Assembly: GCA_036873755.1 (NCBI GenBank)
Contig: JAVTVY010008113.1
Location: forward strand, 124,001-188,000
Length of the DNA stretch: 64,000 nt
DNA from: Hanleya hanleyi
Lineage: Eukaryota; Mollusca; Polyplacophora; Lepidopleurida; Hanleyidae
Direction: 5' to 3'
Shown piece after piece: positions 13,638 through 24,519 of this stretch. The notes under the pieces are model-generated. The model made no database searches and was not told the origin of the DNA. It saw nothing but the letters and a program-made list of their open reading frames with translations. The position numbers and the translations under genes are program-made. Position 1 is the first letter of the stretch; each line of letters starts with the position of its first letter.

Positions 13638-14234
13638 ATGTGTCCGAATACTCCAAAGGCGGCCGGGCTGATGTGCGTCCGACGACATTCGACAACAACA
13701 ACACATCTGGTAAGATTAAATTCAATTGTTCAATGATGTTCCGTGGTTGTCTTTCATGTTTTATCTTACTCATTGAAGTTCAAAAACAACCAAGTTTAAT
13801 TAAACCTGTGTGTTTGTTAAGTTGAAAAAAGTAAAACCACCACCAACATGCTCGTTCGTTCCTGACATTTCCACAACAAATTCTGCTCAAAAGAGGACAC
13901 TACAACTATGGCATGTGTCATGCTGTGGCAACTTTACCAAGAAATTCAGAAAAGCAAAATTGTGATCCTTGATAACTATTAATTTCAATAATTGTTTAAT
14001 ATCCAAAAGATTTCATTTGTGTAAAAATTTATATCCGAAATATGGGCAAAAACGTCAAAATATTAATTTTATATTTGATTTTATTTGTTTGCATTTTATT
14101 TTCAGGTAGGCCTATATCAGTGTACTGATTGTGGAACTGATATTGGGGAATTTCGGAAGAACAGCATGAAGAGGCACACTGGACACCCCTGCCCAGGTTG
14201 GAGTTGTGACACAAGACATACTGTCGATCCATAA
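13638..14234 (+). other. Possible two-exon small zinc-finger-like ORF
   Basis: Exon 1 from the ATG at 13638 runs to a GTAAGA donor at 13710. Exon 2 opens after a TTTTATTTTCAG acceptor at 14105 in the same phase and ends with TAA at 14232-14234, giving about 66 residues. Exon 2 encodes a CTDC pair followed by H-x2-H, loosely like a C2H2 finger. It sits within an inverted-repeat element, so it could be a gene remnant of that element. Splice sites and frame agree, but there is no family match, so confidence is low. Confidence 0.22.
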
Positions 14235-14934
14235 TTTTCAAAGAAGTAGCACTGTGCTGGAATTTACTTGAAAAAAAAACACATTCACAAGGCATGGATC
14301 AATCCTTTCAGTGAACCGAGTGATGACGAAATATTATTGGATGCCTAGATGAAAGATTTTTTATAAAATCGTGACATGGTTATGTCACTGAACATGCTAA
14401 AGTGTGCTAACTATTCACAATTTAAAGAAATTGATAGTCTTCCCAGATCATGAGAGAGTTTGCTCCTATTCAGCATTGGAGTTTCATCTATCTAATTAAT
14501 TGCCAGGGCCAGACAGTGCAATAAATTTCGAAAAGCTCCACACCTCTAAGTATTTACATACCGTCTCTTGTTTAGGACTCTGGATAACAGGTAGGAAAAT
14601 ATACAATACCATGCTGAGTCGATTATGCCACTCAAGTTTATAATAGTGATATTTCAACCTTTAACATGTTTAAAATACCAAATTTAATATAATTCATATC
14701 ACCTTCTTGTCTTGTTCTTCATATTCAAAACCTAACAAATTAACTTGTGTTTGTGATTATATGTGAGCTATCGGAGGAGCTGTGCCAGTGCATGACCCCC
14801 AATATCTTCTTTCTATTCGTCCTCGTAAGCCATGCACCCAGGACTCGTGAGAGACGTTATTATACTTGGTTGGGTTACAAACTTAAATATTTCACATTTT
14901 TGTGATTTTCGGATGTCAATCACATATGTACATG

Positions 14935-15195
14935 CAATATTGCAGCAACATGCTTGACTGGAATGCTGCTGCAATTTTAGCTTGTGGCGACTTGTTGCAG
15001 CAATATTGCCGCAACAATTCTGGCGATAGTGCAGCAACCTAATTTGCATATGAAAAGTGACATAGTTGCAGCAATGTGTTGCCGCAAATTCTCCTTCTGG
15101 CAACTAGTTGCAGCAATATTGCTGCAACACTTCTGGTGCTATTGCAGCAACCTAATTTGCATACGAAAAGATATTGCTGCAATATTGCTGCAACT
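14935..15195. repeat. GCAGCAATATTGC-type imperfect repeat
   Basis: Repeated GCAGCAATATTGCNGCAAC units, each partly self-complementary, and two copies of a CAGCAACCTAATTTGCATA phrase about 110 bp apart. This is a tandem and palindromic low-complexity tract with no coding value. Confidence 0.7.
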
Positions 15196-15689
15196 AGTCA
15201 CCAGAAGGCTTAATTGTATTTTAATAAGGGCTGTGCAATATGCATAATTCTGTCATTTTTCAGTTTCCGTGTTCCACACGGAGATAACTCCGTGTGACTC
15301 CGCGTCATTCGGAGTTTTCTTCGTGTCAATATGCATATTTCAGCCATTTCTCAGTTTCCGTGTTCCTCCGCGTTCCTCCGTGTCATTCGGAGTTTTCTAC
15401 ACGTAGATTCCGTGATGAATCGTCCCAATACTCCGCATGAATCCGCGTCGCCGATACGGAGCCAATGCGGAATCAACTACACGTATTTTACGCGTAGTTT
15501 ACGCGTAGATTCCGTGTGTCACGCGGAGATCTGATCTACGGGTAGGTATACTCAAAGTTTGGTACTAATCCATAATTTGAAACTAGATATATCGCATGAA
15601 CAACAAATGTTAATGGATGAATGGACAGAACGCAACATCGCATTACAAGACTTCGTTTTCGACAGGCATATGAAAATTTGACTTTTAAT

Positions 15690-16620
15690 GATTTCTTGAT
15701 TTTGGGGTCACAGTGACCTTGACCTTTGACCCACGTTTTGGTATGAAACACATCATGTCCCTTTAATGTATCTACATGTAGTTGCAGAAATAAGTTATTT
15801 TTAATGATTTCCTGATTTTGGGGTCACAGTGGCCTTAACCTTGACCTAAATTTTGGTACACGACACATCGTCTTCCCTCAATATATCAATGTACTTTCTC
15901 AGTGGACTCAAAAAATCATGATTTTTAACAATTTCACGAGTTTGGGGTCACAGTGACCTTGACCTTTGACCTTGACCTACATTTTGGTAGGTGACACATG
16001 TCCCACTAATGTATCTACTGACACAAAAAAATGTTATTTTTAATAATTTTCAGATTTTGGGGTCACAGTGACCTTTGACCTTAGACCTTGACCTATTTTT
16101 TGGTATGCGACACTTCATTTCCAACTATTGAATCCACTCACAAAAGATTAGAAATTTTTAATGATTTCCTGATTTTTCAGTCACACTGACCTTTGACCTC
16201 TGACCTCGACCTACATTTGGTATGCAACATATCGTTCCCTCCTAGGGCATCCACTCACCAAAAATTAGAACTACAGATAAAAAACTGTCAATGATCAATG
16301 ATTTCCTGATTTTAGGCAACAATGACCTTTGACCTCTGACCTCGACCTCAATTTTAGTACGCGACACATCGTCTCCACCTCGTGTATCCACTCACAAAAA
16401 GTTGCAACTGTGGATAGAAAACGTTCACAGATATAGACCGGACACGAACACTTCAGTGCTTTCCCGTTTTTGAGGCCAGCGACCTTTGACCTCTGACCGC
16501 GACCTTGATGTTGGTACGCGACACATCGTCTCCCCGTAGGGTATCCACTCACCAAGAATTAGAACTGTAGATAGAAAACTGTGCCAGATATAGACCGGAC
16601 ACGAGGGACAGACAGACGGA
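15690..16620. repeat. Diverged tandem repeat with TGACCTTTGACC core
   Basis: Units of roughly 110-150 bp each contain GATTTCCTGATTTT, GGTCACAGTGACC, GACCTTTGACC and GCGACACATCGTC-like phrases. A related piece lies at 11385-11400, on the far side of the 4.1-kb element, so that element interrupted this repeat. The tract ends in GACAGACAGACGGACGG. Confidence 0.7.
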
Positions 16621-16655
16621 CGGAAACCGCCATCACATAATACGTCCGCCTTTTG

Positions 16656-17245
16656 CCATACCATTCGTCGTCTACATGCATTCCATTTAGACCATAGATG
16701 GTCCATCTCTACCCCAAAAACCTTCCTTCACACCCTCAAAATGCCCACTTTGCAATATGACGTCACCAATGACGTCACAGATCATGTGGAGATCCCGCAA
16801 GTCGTGGTCTACATACCAAGGGCTTCACTTTGACACCTCACACGACGCATTCGGACCAAGAATGGTCCCTCAATCGCTCAAGCACACCCTCACGCACCCC
16901 CAAAACGCCCGCTTTCGATACTACTCCTACTGTGGTATGTATGGTCCCTGTGTGACGTCATACTCAACAAATAGTGATAGACTATCTTGTGAATATTCGA
17001 TGCAGCAATCAATGCTGAATAATGTGGCCAACATTATAAAGATTGGATAATAATTATGGAAGATAACCCCTATTATCACATAAATTGTAGTTTTTAACAC
17101 GGGGTAATTTCAAAGTGATTAAAGGGGTAGTGAGTCCCAGTTTATCGACTGTTAACAAGTTATTTCTTATTTGACATGTCCTAAAGCACATAAAAAACAT
17201 AGTTGGGGGGGTGTGCAAGGTGACCCCTAGTATCTCACGGACTAT
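16656..17245 (-). repeat. Outer part of the right arm of the fold-back element
   Basis: Reverse complement of about 8319-8965. It closes with CTCACGGACTAT, the inverse of the left end. DIRS RNase H coding resumes in the next bases. Confidence 0.8.
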
Positions 17246-17436
17246 GTCTTACTTGCCGTGGAAATTTGGGGCCACCTACTGGCAAATCATAAAGTCTGTG
17301 AGAGATTCATTGCTGGCATGAAATTAGTACATCGGTTAGTAGTACGATATAACATACTATTCAAATCAAAACATATTTCGGGACGATCTAACGTTATTCC
17401 TGACAAGCTCTCTCACTCACAATTTCAGGTAGAAAA
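17246..17436 (+). pseudogene. DIRS-like RNase H C-terminal fragment
   Basis: One open frame reads LLAVEIWGHLLANHKV and later FKSKHISGRSNVIPDKLS, matching the end of the RNase H domain in DIRS-type polyproteins (the WG-x-LLAN and KHI-G-x-N-x2-D-x-LS phrases). It follows 8318 in coding order once the fold-back element is removed. The reading frame stops at 17440 within the inserted MITE. Confidence 0.75.
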
Positions 17437-17915
17437 ATAATATATAGCCCTCACGAGTATGAGGGCTATAGGTCGGCCCCAGTCACCTCCAGCGAGGGTT
17501 TTAGATAATTTTATTACGAATCACCCACCTCTGAAACTGCCATACATCTAATCTCTTTCCCCTGCGCACTATTTTAAAATCTCAATTGTGAAATAGTAAC
17601 GCATATATCGCCGTCTGACTTTTCCAGTCGACAACTTCAACGGTATATGTTTGCTGGGCCGATTGCAATTGAACATGGCGCGTATAAAGTGGAAGTTGTC
17701 GACTGGAAAATTCAGACGGCGATATATTCGTTACTATTTCACAATAGTGCGCCAGATTTTAAAATAGTGCGCAGGAGGGGATAGAGATTAGATGTACCGG
17801 TACGGCAGTTTCAGAGGTGGTTGATTCGTAATAAAATTATCTAAAACCCTCGCTGGAGGTGACTGGGGCCGACCTATAGCCCTCATACTTGTGAGGGCTA
17901 TATATTATTTAGCTA
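17434..17915. mobile_element. 480-bp palindromic MITE
   Basis: Inverted arms of about 200 bp start AAATAATATATAGCCCTCAC and include GGTCGGCCCCAGTCACC and a TCGACTGGAAAA pair. It splits the DIRS fragment between FQ-like codons. A related end, GTGAGGGTTATATATTATTT, lies directly right of the Polinton at 39711-39730, so the Polinton may have inserted into another copy. Confidence 0.8.
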
Positions 17916-18048
17916 AATTTCAGGAAGCACTAGCACCTTGGCTCAACCGCTCACCCCACCGAATAAGCAGTCTGTTGCTGACTCTTTGAAGCATACAGCT
18001 AGAGTTCTTCTGACGGTGTCCCTTGCTGAGTCTTCATTGGAAGCACAA
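17916..18048 (+). pseudogene. DIRS-like tyrosine recombinase N-terminal fragment
   Basis: The reading frame gives FQEALAPWLNRSP and, after a one-base shift, SVADSLKHTARVLLTVSLAE. These resemble the linker and start of the tyrosine recombinase domain in DIRS elements. It is cut at 18048 by the next insertion and continues at 20271. Confidence 0.55.
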
Positions 18049-18229
18049 GCCCGCAAAACAAGAGATGGGGGGGGGGGGGCAGGGGGGTATTAGGGTGAAG
18101 TGTCGAAATATGGGGTCTCTATATATAACCCCATGCTTTATTGTCCCCCGCTACTTAGTAGGGGGGGGGACTTAGAAACACCGGTGCCCGTAATTCCGTA
18201 GTTCCGTAATTCCGTGATTCCGTAATTCC

Positions 18230-19490
18230 GTAAGATTTTCTTGTCCGGACAATAACTCGTGAACGATTCAACCGATCAACTTCAAACTTGGGGTGTGCCT
18301 TGACATTGGCGAGAGGACGGTTGGGATTGTTTTTCAGCAATGTGCGTAATCCAATATGGCCGCCGTCAGCCATTTTGGATTATAAGCAGTACGATCTTAG
18401 ATTTTCTTGTCCGGACAATAACTCGTGAACGATTTAACCGATCAACTTCAAACTTGGGGTGTGCCTTGACATTGGTGAGAGGACGGTTGGGATTGTTTTT
18501 CAGCAATGTGCGTAATCAAATATGGCCGCCGTCAGCCATTTTGGATTATAAGCAGTTCGATCTTAGATTTTCTTGTCCGGACAATAACTCGTGAACGATT
18601 TAACCGATCAACTTCAAACTTGGGGTATGCCTTGACATTGGTGAGAGGACGGTTGGGATTGTTTTTCAGCAATGTGCGTAATCAAATATGGCCGCCGTCA
18701 GCCATTTTGGATTATAAGCAGTTCGATCTTAGATTTTCTTGTCCGGACAATAACTCGTGAACGATTTAACCGATCAACTTCAAACTTGGGGTATGCCTTG
18801 ACATTGGTGAGAGGACGGTTGGGATTGTTTTTCAGCAATGTGCGTAATCTAATATGGCCGCCATCAGCCATATTGGATTATAAGCAATTGGATCTTAGAT
18901 TTTCTTGTCCGGACAATAACTTGTGAATGATTCAACCGATCAACTTCAAACTTGGGGTGTGCCTTGACATTGGCGAGAGGACGGTTGGGATTGTTTTTCA
19001 GCAATGTGCGTAATCCAATATGGCCGCCGTCAGCCATTTTGGATTATAAGCAGTACGATCTTAGATTTTCTTGTCCGGACAATAACTCGTGAACGATTTA
19101 ACCGATCAACTTCAAACTTGGGGTGTGCCTTGACATTGGTGAGAGGACTGTTGTGATTGTTTTTCAGCAATGTGCGTAATCTAATATGGCCGCCGTCAGC
19201 CATATTGGATTGTAAGCAGTTGAATCTTGTCTGGACAATAACTCGAGAACGATTCAACCGATCTACTTCATACCTGGGGAGTGCCTTGACATTGTTGAGA
19301 GGAGGATTAGGATTGTTTTTCAAGGACGTGCTTAATCCAATATGGCCACCATCGGCCATACTTGATTTCATTGGATTTTAAGCAGTTTGATCTTGTCCGG
19401 ACAATAGCTGGAGTACGATTCAACTGATCTACTTCAAAGCTTGGGGAGTCCCTTGACCTTAGTGAGAGGACAGTGATGTATTATGTTTTA
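18230..19490 (+). repeat. Tandem array, period 166 bp, about 7 units
   Basis: Successive units contain CTTGTCCGGACAATAACTCG, ACCGATCAACTTCAAACTTG and TATGGCCGCCGTCAGCCAT. The spacing is exactly 166 bp for the central units (for example at 18340, 18506 and 18672), and the last two units are more diverged. The open frames across it are repeat artefacts. Confidence 0.9.
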
Positions 19491-19611
19491 TGGATGTGCA
19501 TAATCGAATATGGGTGCCATCTGCTGTATTAGATTATGTTAAGCTCATCAGCGATATCTCCATTTTCAAATCATACTGTTATCAATGATATGAGATATCA
19601 TCGACTCCAAA

Positions 19612-19724
19612 AAATCGACCATAGAGGTCCATGGCCCCCGCAGCAGCAGCGCCAGTTATGGTGGATGTAATCCACCATAACTGGTGCTGCTAGCGGGGGA
19701 CATGGACCTCTATGGTCGATTTTA
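19612..19724. repeat. Near-perfect 113-bp hairpin
   Basis: Arms begin AAAATCGACCATAGAGGTCC and end with its inverse. The centre is GGATGTAATCC, and only a few mismatches are present. Confidence 0.8.
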
Positions 19725-19742
19725 TAAATAAACATAAAGGGG

Positions 19743-20104
19743 ATTCTACAAGTACCACTTTATATATTCCCGTCGTCAAATTAGTAAATTTGTGCAATTT
19801 TTTACCTTTGCCGGGCGATTCAAAATCCAACGTAACTGTCCGTCCATCTAGGAACAGTTAGATTATGGCGGGCTTCGTTCTCAATTCTGATTGGTCAGTC
19901 GCGACAGCTGATCAGTGCGTGACCTCTCTTGCCGAAGGCGTGTCGCTACTGACCAATCAGAATTGAGAACGAAGCCCGCCATAATCTAACTGTTCCTAGA
20001 TGGACGGACAGTTACGTTGGATTTTGAATCGCCCGGCAAAGGTAAAAAATTGCACAAATTTACTAATTTGACGACGGGAATATACAAAGTGATACTTGTA
20101 GAAT
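19743..20104. repeat. Palindrome with arms of about 157 bp
   Basis: 19743-19899 and 19948-20104 are inverted copies, containing for example TAGATTATGGCGGGCTTCG and its inverse. Outer matches near 19720 and 20170 extend the symmetry with an indel. Confidence 0.85.
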
Positions 20105-20270
20105 ATATATTTTGTTTGGCGGTAAACCGTTTATTTCTCGATTCACCCAAAGTCCGTTTCACACCTTTATGTTTATTTTTATAAAGCTTGGCATGAGACC
20201 CCATATTTCGACACTTCTCTTCTCCCTAATACTACACCCCCCCCCCCACCTAATCTCTTGTTTTGCGGGC

Positions 20271-20975
20271 CTGTGATTGAAAGTATACATTTTATACATT
20301 TCCTCAATAACACTAGTCAGTGTACCACTAAGATATTTCCCATCTCATCGTCACAGTTGGTTTCCTTCATAGCATTCTTTGCATTTCCACAAGTATGCAC
20401 CCATCAGCTACAATGTGGCTGCAGTAAACAACCCTGCTCGGTCATTCCTTGCAACATCTGCTTATAGGCCTGTAAAATTTACACGGTCAGCCGGATACCA
20501 GGCTGCCCATAACTAAGGATATCCTCCATAAGCTACTTGATGTATCCGGTGGTTTCCATATCCTTCTTTCACGAGCATGTTCTTGGTAGCATTTCATGCA
20601 TTCTTACGCATCGGTGAATTGACAGTTTGTTCAGAAAAAGATGGCAAACATGATGTTCTTCAACACGACGATGTCACTTTCTCCGATCAATCTAACAAGG
20701 CATGAACATTATTACCCGCAACTTGAAACACAACATATCCCAAAAACCAGCTCATTTGTTTGTATCATTCTAAACTGATAATTTTAGATATTGTCCAGTT
20801 CGAGCAATCCATGCTTATTTTCGGTTACATATTTCACTACTTCTCAGCTATTCTAAAAAACAGAATCTCTTAAATCGGCTTTGACCCTTCGGTTTACAAA
20901 GGCCATAGTTTTCGCATTGGTGCCACCACTTCATCTTCAGCAGCAGGAATCCTGAAAAACATTCGACATGAGCAC
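20271..20975 (+). pseudogene. DIRS-like tyrosine recombinase (decayed)
   Basis: Coding remnants in changing frames. An N-terminal SAM-like part lies near 20280-20430 (TTKIFPISSSQLVSFIAF). A middle part follows at about 20500-20600 (R-x-PIT-like start, then DILHKLLDV). Near 20895 is the box II-like run YKGHSFRIGATTSSSAAGIL, with the H-x2-R pair of tyrosine recombinases. In DIRS elements this enzyme integrates circular cDNA. Stops and shifts make it inactive. Its position downstream of RNase H remnants matches the DIRS layout. Confidence 0.72.
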
Positions 20976-21519
20976 TTGTCACCCACTGCAAATACTAGTC
21001 TTGTATTTACATGTAGGTTGGTTGGTTGTTTGAATTTTAACGTCGCACCTAACCGTATTGGTCAAACAGCGATGATGACCCAAACAAACATACCCCAACA
21101 AAACCCCAATCCCAACAAAAACCTAACCAAAACTACACAAAAAAATTGAATTTCGAATTTTGAAAATTAGGCTCTACAGACACTGATCACAATGGATCCT
21201 CAAAGAGCCTAATCTGTTTGGTACTTTAATCTACCTCCTGTAATCTACCTGTATTTACATGTAAATGTCAATTACATGGTGTGACATAATCCTTTCTACA
21301 AACATTTATTCAGAAGTGACAATTGTCAAAATACACTAAATGTGCCAGGCATTATACTTGATGAAGTATGAAGGTAAAATGTTGGTTGTATATAGACTGA
21401 ATGAGTCGTGTTTACATGGAGCTGATGACCTGTAGATATAACAAAGCAAAGTACCATTGCCAAGATTGTAAATTCATTAAATTAGTGTTGATATATGAAA
21501 ATATAATTGAGTATGTCAT
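20976..21519. other. Unassigned DNA between the DIRS and LINE remnants
   Basis: AT-rich. Includes a GGTTGGTTGGTTGTTTG tract near 21017 and two copies of a TACATGTA-type motif. No gene seen. Confidence 0.4.
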
Positions 21520-23420
21520 ATATAAAGAGATTAGCGAAGCGATAAAGAGTAAAAAAAAGATCAAGGTCCAGGTATTGACGGTTTTCCAGCTGAATTTTCT
21601 AAAGTGTTTTGGAAAGAAGTAGGACAGGTGGGTGGGTGATCACAGTGTATGATCACAGTTGGGTGGGTGTGACAGTAGGACTGTGGTCAATAAATTCAGC
21701 TTACTTAAAAGAGGAATCATCTAACGCAGAAACAACGCATGATAACCTGTCTACCTAAACTTGGAAAACCAGGAGAGTATTTGAAAAATTGGAGGCCGAT
21801 TACTCTTTTAAATGTAACATATAAGCTAGCCTCAACATGTGTTGCAAATCGACTAAAATAAGTACTGAATCAGCTTATTCACGAGGACCAGAGGGGATTT
21901 GTCCCAGGCAGGTATATAGGAGACAATATAAGATTAGTTTATGATCTTATGTTCTGTACAGAAAATGAAGACATCCTAGGACCACTGTTATAGTTATAGA
22001 CTTTGAAAAAGCGTTCGATTATGTGTCGTGGACATTCATTGGCGACGTTTAAAAAAAAATACGAATTTGCGACGTCCATCACACATTGGATTCAAACATT
22101 TTCTACTGATATCCGTACTTGTGTTGTCCAGAATGGTCACTTGTCACCATTTTTCCAGAACTCTCGTGGCTGTAGACAAGGTGACCCCATATCGCCATAT
22201 TTATTTCTGCTATGTGCAGAGATAGTGGGAATCATTTAAAAGATTTTAATATGCTAGGTGTGGAATTATCGTCGACAAATTTAATGAAATTTGGAAAATC
22301 AACTATTTGGCGAAATTTGGACGATCTAAAAAAAAAAAGAATTCAGCAGATGGAGGATACGCAATTTGTCACTCTTAGGAAAGATCACAGTGATAAAATC
22401 AATGGCTCTGTCAAACTTACCTCTTTCCTGCCTTGCCAAACCCACTCGAAGGTTTTATTCGTGAGCTCAATTCGATTTTATTTAAGTTTATATGCAACGG
22501 AGGAAATGATAGAATAAAAGAGATATTTTAACAAAGGACCACAAAACAGGGGGTTTGAGGATGGTGAATATCAAATATTATAAAAATTAAATTGATCGAA
22601 CGAATTCTCTTTCAGAGTAAAACATGACAACATATAATGTGACAGTAAGTTGAGAGAAATGCTCGACGTCTCGAGCGTGGGTGATGAAAACTTGAGAAAG
22701 GTTATCGGAAGCATTTCAAACCGTTTTTGGAAAGATACATTCTTAGCGTGGAAGCAACTGTGTTCCAAACTGATTCCCGAATCTACTGCAGCTATTTCGG
22801 TCGAACCCTTATGACTGGTTAGCAGATTAAATCAATAGATTTTATTAAGGACTGGGACAAAAATGGTATTAAATATGTACGCGACCGTGTCAATTTACAG
22901 GGAGAATTAGATTTTGCGGAACCAAAAGGAAAACATTACATGAAAGGGACATTTTTAGATTACATACGGTTATTAAAAATAATCCCCGAACAATGGAAGA
23001 ATGCATTGGCTAAAAGCTTTTCAACTACGAACATATATTTACCGGCCCTAGCATAAAAAATAGATAAATAAAAAAATGGAACGATATTCTAACACCGTGT
23101 TCGGATATTGACTGGAGAAAAATTTTAAAAGCACCCAGAAAACAAAACTTCTTAATTTTCAATACCAAACACTACAAAGAATTTTATATACAAATTCCTT
23201 CTTATAGGAAAACAATGACAATCTGTGTTCTTACTGCAATAAAGAAAGAGAAAGTATAGAACATCTGTTGATTTTTTGCCCAACGGTTAAGAAACTGGTC
23301 TGATGTGCAGAGATGGTTGAATGACACAGCAACAATCAGGGTGTGATCTGACAAATGATAAAATAATATGCAGCAGTACTTGTTGAATAATACCTTGATG
23401 CTGATTGCGAAAGAATATAT
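21520..23420 (+). pseudogene. L1/Tx1-type LINE ORF2 remnant
   Basis: Decayed reverse transcriptase. Visible in order: GPGIDGFPAEF near 21565, then LPKPGKPGEYLKNWRPITLL near 21760 (typical of the L1/Tx1 branch). Next come EDQRGFVPGRYIGDNIRL near 21890, VIVIDFEKAFD (motif A) near 21990 and GCRQGDPISPYLFLLCAE (motif B) near 22170. The catalytic xxDD block after motif B is missing, and the frame resumes in the thumb (ALSNLPL, then DHKTGGLRMVNIKYY near 22540). The end carries a CSYC-x9-H-x5-C knuckle near 23225-23275. Several frameshifts and internal deletions are present. A GGGTGGGTGATCACAG duplication near 21630 is a small insertion. Confidence 0.8.
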
Positions 23421-24157
23421 TTACACCAATAAATTAAAAAAATTCAACACAACATATTAATATTTTTGTTCATAAGTTTCAAGGTCATTATAAAATCGAA
23501 CCGTTTATCCCAAATACTACATTTACGACGGAAACCTTCTTCAAAAAAATGGCATATACTGGAAAACTACTTCCGAGCTTAACCCAAACAGCTTGGGTAC
23601 TAACTGGTTCACTGGGTTACTGGAAACATGTGGCGCTTCTGTTCAAAATTGCGCGTGTGCAATAGCAAGTAATTTTTTTTTCAAGCGAGTACATGGATTA
23701 TGTATGCAAATTAAATCTGTATGTATTTACTGCTAAATATAATATCTGTATAATTGTGCATTTTGTAACGGAATTGAAACAATATAAATGAAGAAAAAAG
23801 CAGGCATTTGAAGCAGTGTGCTGAAACGACTGTGTACATATCAGCCACACGGGGAGACACACGTCCCCGCATCGTAGCTAGTAAATGCATGGTGGGCGTT
23901 GAGAAGATGGCTTCGAGCAGATGTGAACATCTTAGTGTGGGGGTTGTCAGAGTGTCTGTTGAAATGGTCAGACCGCTCGTGTTCTATAGCACGAGCTGGC
24001 GATCTATTTTAGTACAACCGGTTTAAACTGGCCTAAACCAGTTAAAACCGGTCACTTTCAATGATTACGCCATGACTTCAATTGGTAGGAATTCAATGAA
24101 GGCCAATTGAAGGAATTCATTGTACATATGTGCATGTTTTGTCGTTATGACAAGCTG
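23421..24157. other. Unassigned DNA downstream of the LINE
   Basis: AT-rich start, possibly the LINE 3' tail. It holds an AACCGGTTTAAACTGG-type inverted tract at about 24015-24050. No gene seen. Confidence 0.35.
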
Positions 24158-24245
24158 TACCAGGATGGCCAAGTGGTCTAAGGTGCCAGTCTTGAGTGCT
24201 GATCTGCGCATGCCGGCGTCGGTTCGAATTCAACTCCTGACTCCA
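24158..24245 (+). pseudogene. tRNA-like sequence (class II, Leu/Ser type) or SINE head
   Basis: Contains an A-box-like ATGGCCAAGTGGTCTAAGG and a B-box-like GGTTCGAATTC at the expected spacing for a tRNA with a long variable arm. Acceptor-stem pairing is poor and the anticodon stem has a mismatch. A functional tRNA is therefore unlikely, and a tRNA-derived SINE head or pseudogene is preferred. Confidence 0.55.
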
Positions 24246-24360
24246 TTTTGTATCAGGATATATTGTTAATGCATGTGAATCCTCACTCAGTGAGTAACAT
24301 AGAAAATCTGAGACTCTATATACTATATTGCTGAGATATGTATGCTGATGCTCTGTGTTA

Positions 24361-24517
24361 CAGTGAAACCTCATTATAACGATATTCGTTACAACAGACA
24401 CTTCTCTATAACAACAAAGTTTACAGAAACACATGCATTCGCTATTCGTTATAACAGCAAATTCATTGTAACGACAAAAACTGCGACAAATGTGGTTGTT
24501 ATAAAGAAGGTTGACTG
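24361..24517. mobile_element. 157-bp pogo/Tigger-type MITE
   Basis: Ends CAGTGAAACCTCATTATAAC and the inverse GTTATAAAGAAGGTTGACTG, flanked on both sides by TA (24359-24360 and 24518-24519). This is the target duplication of Tc1/mariner-pogo elements, and the CAGT-x-AACCTC terminus is typical of pogo. Non-coding. Confidence 0.75.
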
Positions 24518-24519
24518 TA

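Larger units (their letters stand above)
11446..15543. mobile_element. 4.1-kb inverted-repeat element with ACACGGA-rich ends
   Basis: The left end begins ACCCGTAG followed by ATCTCCGC and several ACACGGA motifs. The right end is the inverse, closing with GATCTACGGGT. A cluster of CCGTGT/TCCGTG motifs spans about 130 bp at the left and 280 bp at the right. Target duplication is unclear (GAGTA versus AGGTA). No transposase was recognised. A short possible spliced ORF and a nested MITE lie inside. A cut-and-paste DNA transposon or its non-autonomous derivative is the likeliest identity. Confidence 0.6.
10617..16655. mobile_element. 6-kb insertion splitting the right fold-back arm
   Basis: The left arm is continuous across the point where the right arm is interrupted, so 10617-16655 was inserted after the arm pair formed. 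The block itself holds an inverted-repeat element (11446-15543) and a tandem TGACCTTTGACC repeat. Its own termini were not resolved. It ends next to a GACAGACAGACGGACGG tract that commonly caps this repeat type. 10617-11445 holds no gene I can recognise. Confidence 0.6.
8319..17245. mobile_element. Large fold-back element inserted in the DIRS RNase H domain
   Basis: The outermost bases ATAGTCCGTGAG at 8319 are matched in inverse orientation by CTCACGGACTAT ending at 17245, and both sides continue into a long inverted repeat. The left arm is continuous (8319-9644). The right arm is split into 9903-10616 and 16656-17245 by a 6-kb insertion. DIRS coding sequence abuts both ends, so the target was the RNase H region. 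The arms are made of diverged units of about 300 bp containing TGACGTCA-like motifs and the phrase ATGGACCATTCTTGGTCCGA. No transposase gene was recognised. It is probably non-autonomous, and its family is unknown to me. Confidence 0.75.
18049..20270. mobile_element. 2.2-kb inverted-repeat insertion carrying a 166-bp satellite
   Basis: The left end GCCCGCAAAACAAGAGAT (18049-18066) is repeated in inverse at 20253-20270. Both ends then continue with a G/C homopolymer and the phrase AAGTGTCGAAATATGGGG. Inside are a seven-unit tandem array and two large palindromes. No protein gene. It sits within DIRS recombinase coding DNA. Confidence 0.7.

Noticed and set aside
18340..18926. Three near-identical 84-codon ORFs, 166 bp apart
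   Set aside because: They follow the satellite period exactly and are by-products of the tandem repeat.
18230..19490. Regular repeats suggesting a CRISPR array
   Set aside because: Units are 166 bp and contiguous with no variable spacers, and the DNA is eukaryotic. It is a satellite.
24158..24245. A functional tRNA gene
   Set aside because: A and B boxes are present but the acceptor and anticodon stems do not pair well. tRNA-derived pseudogene or SINE preferred.
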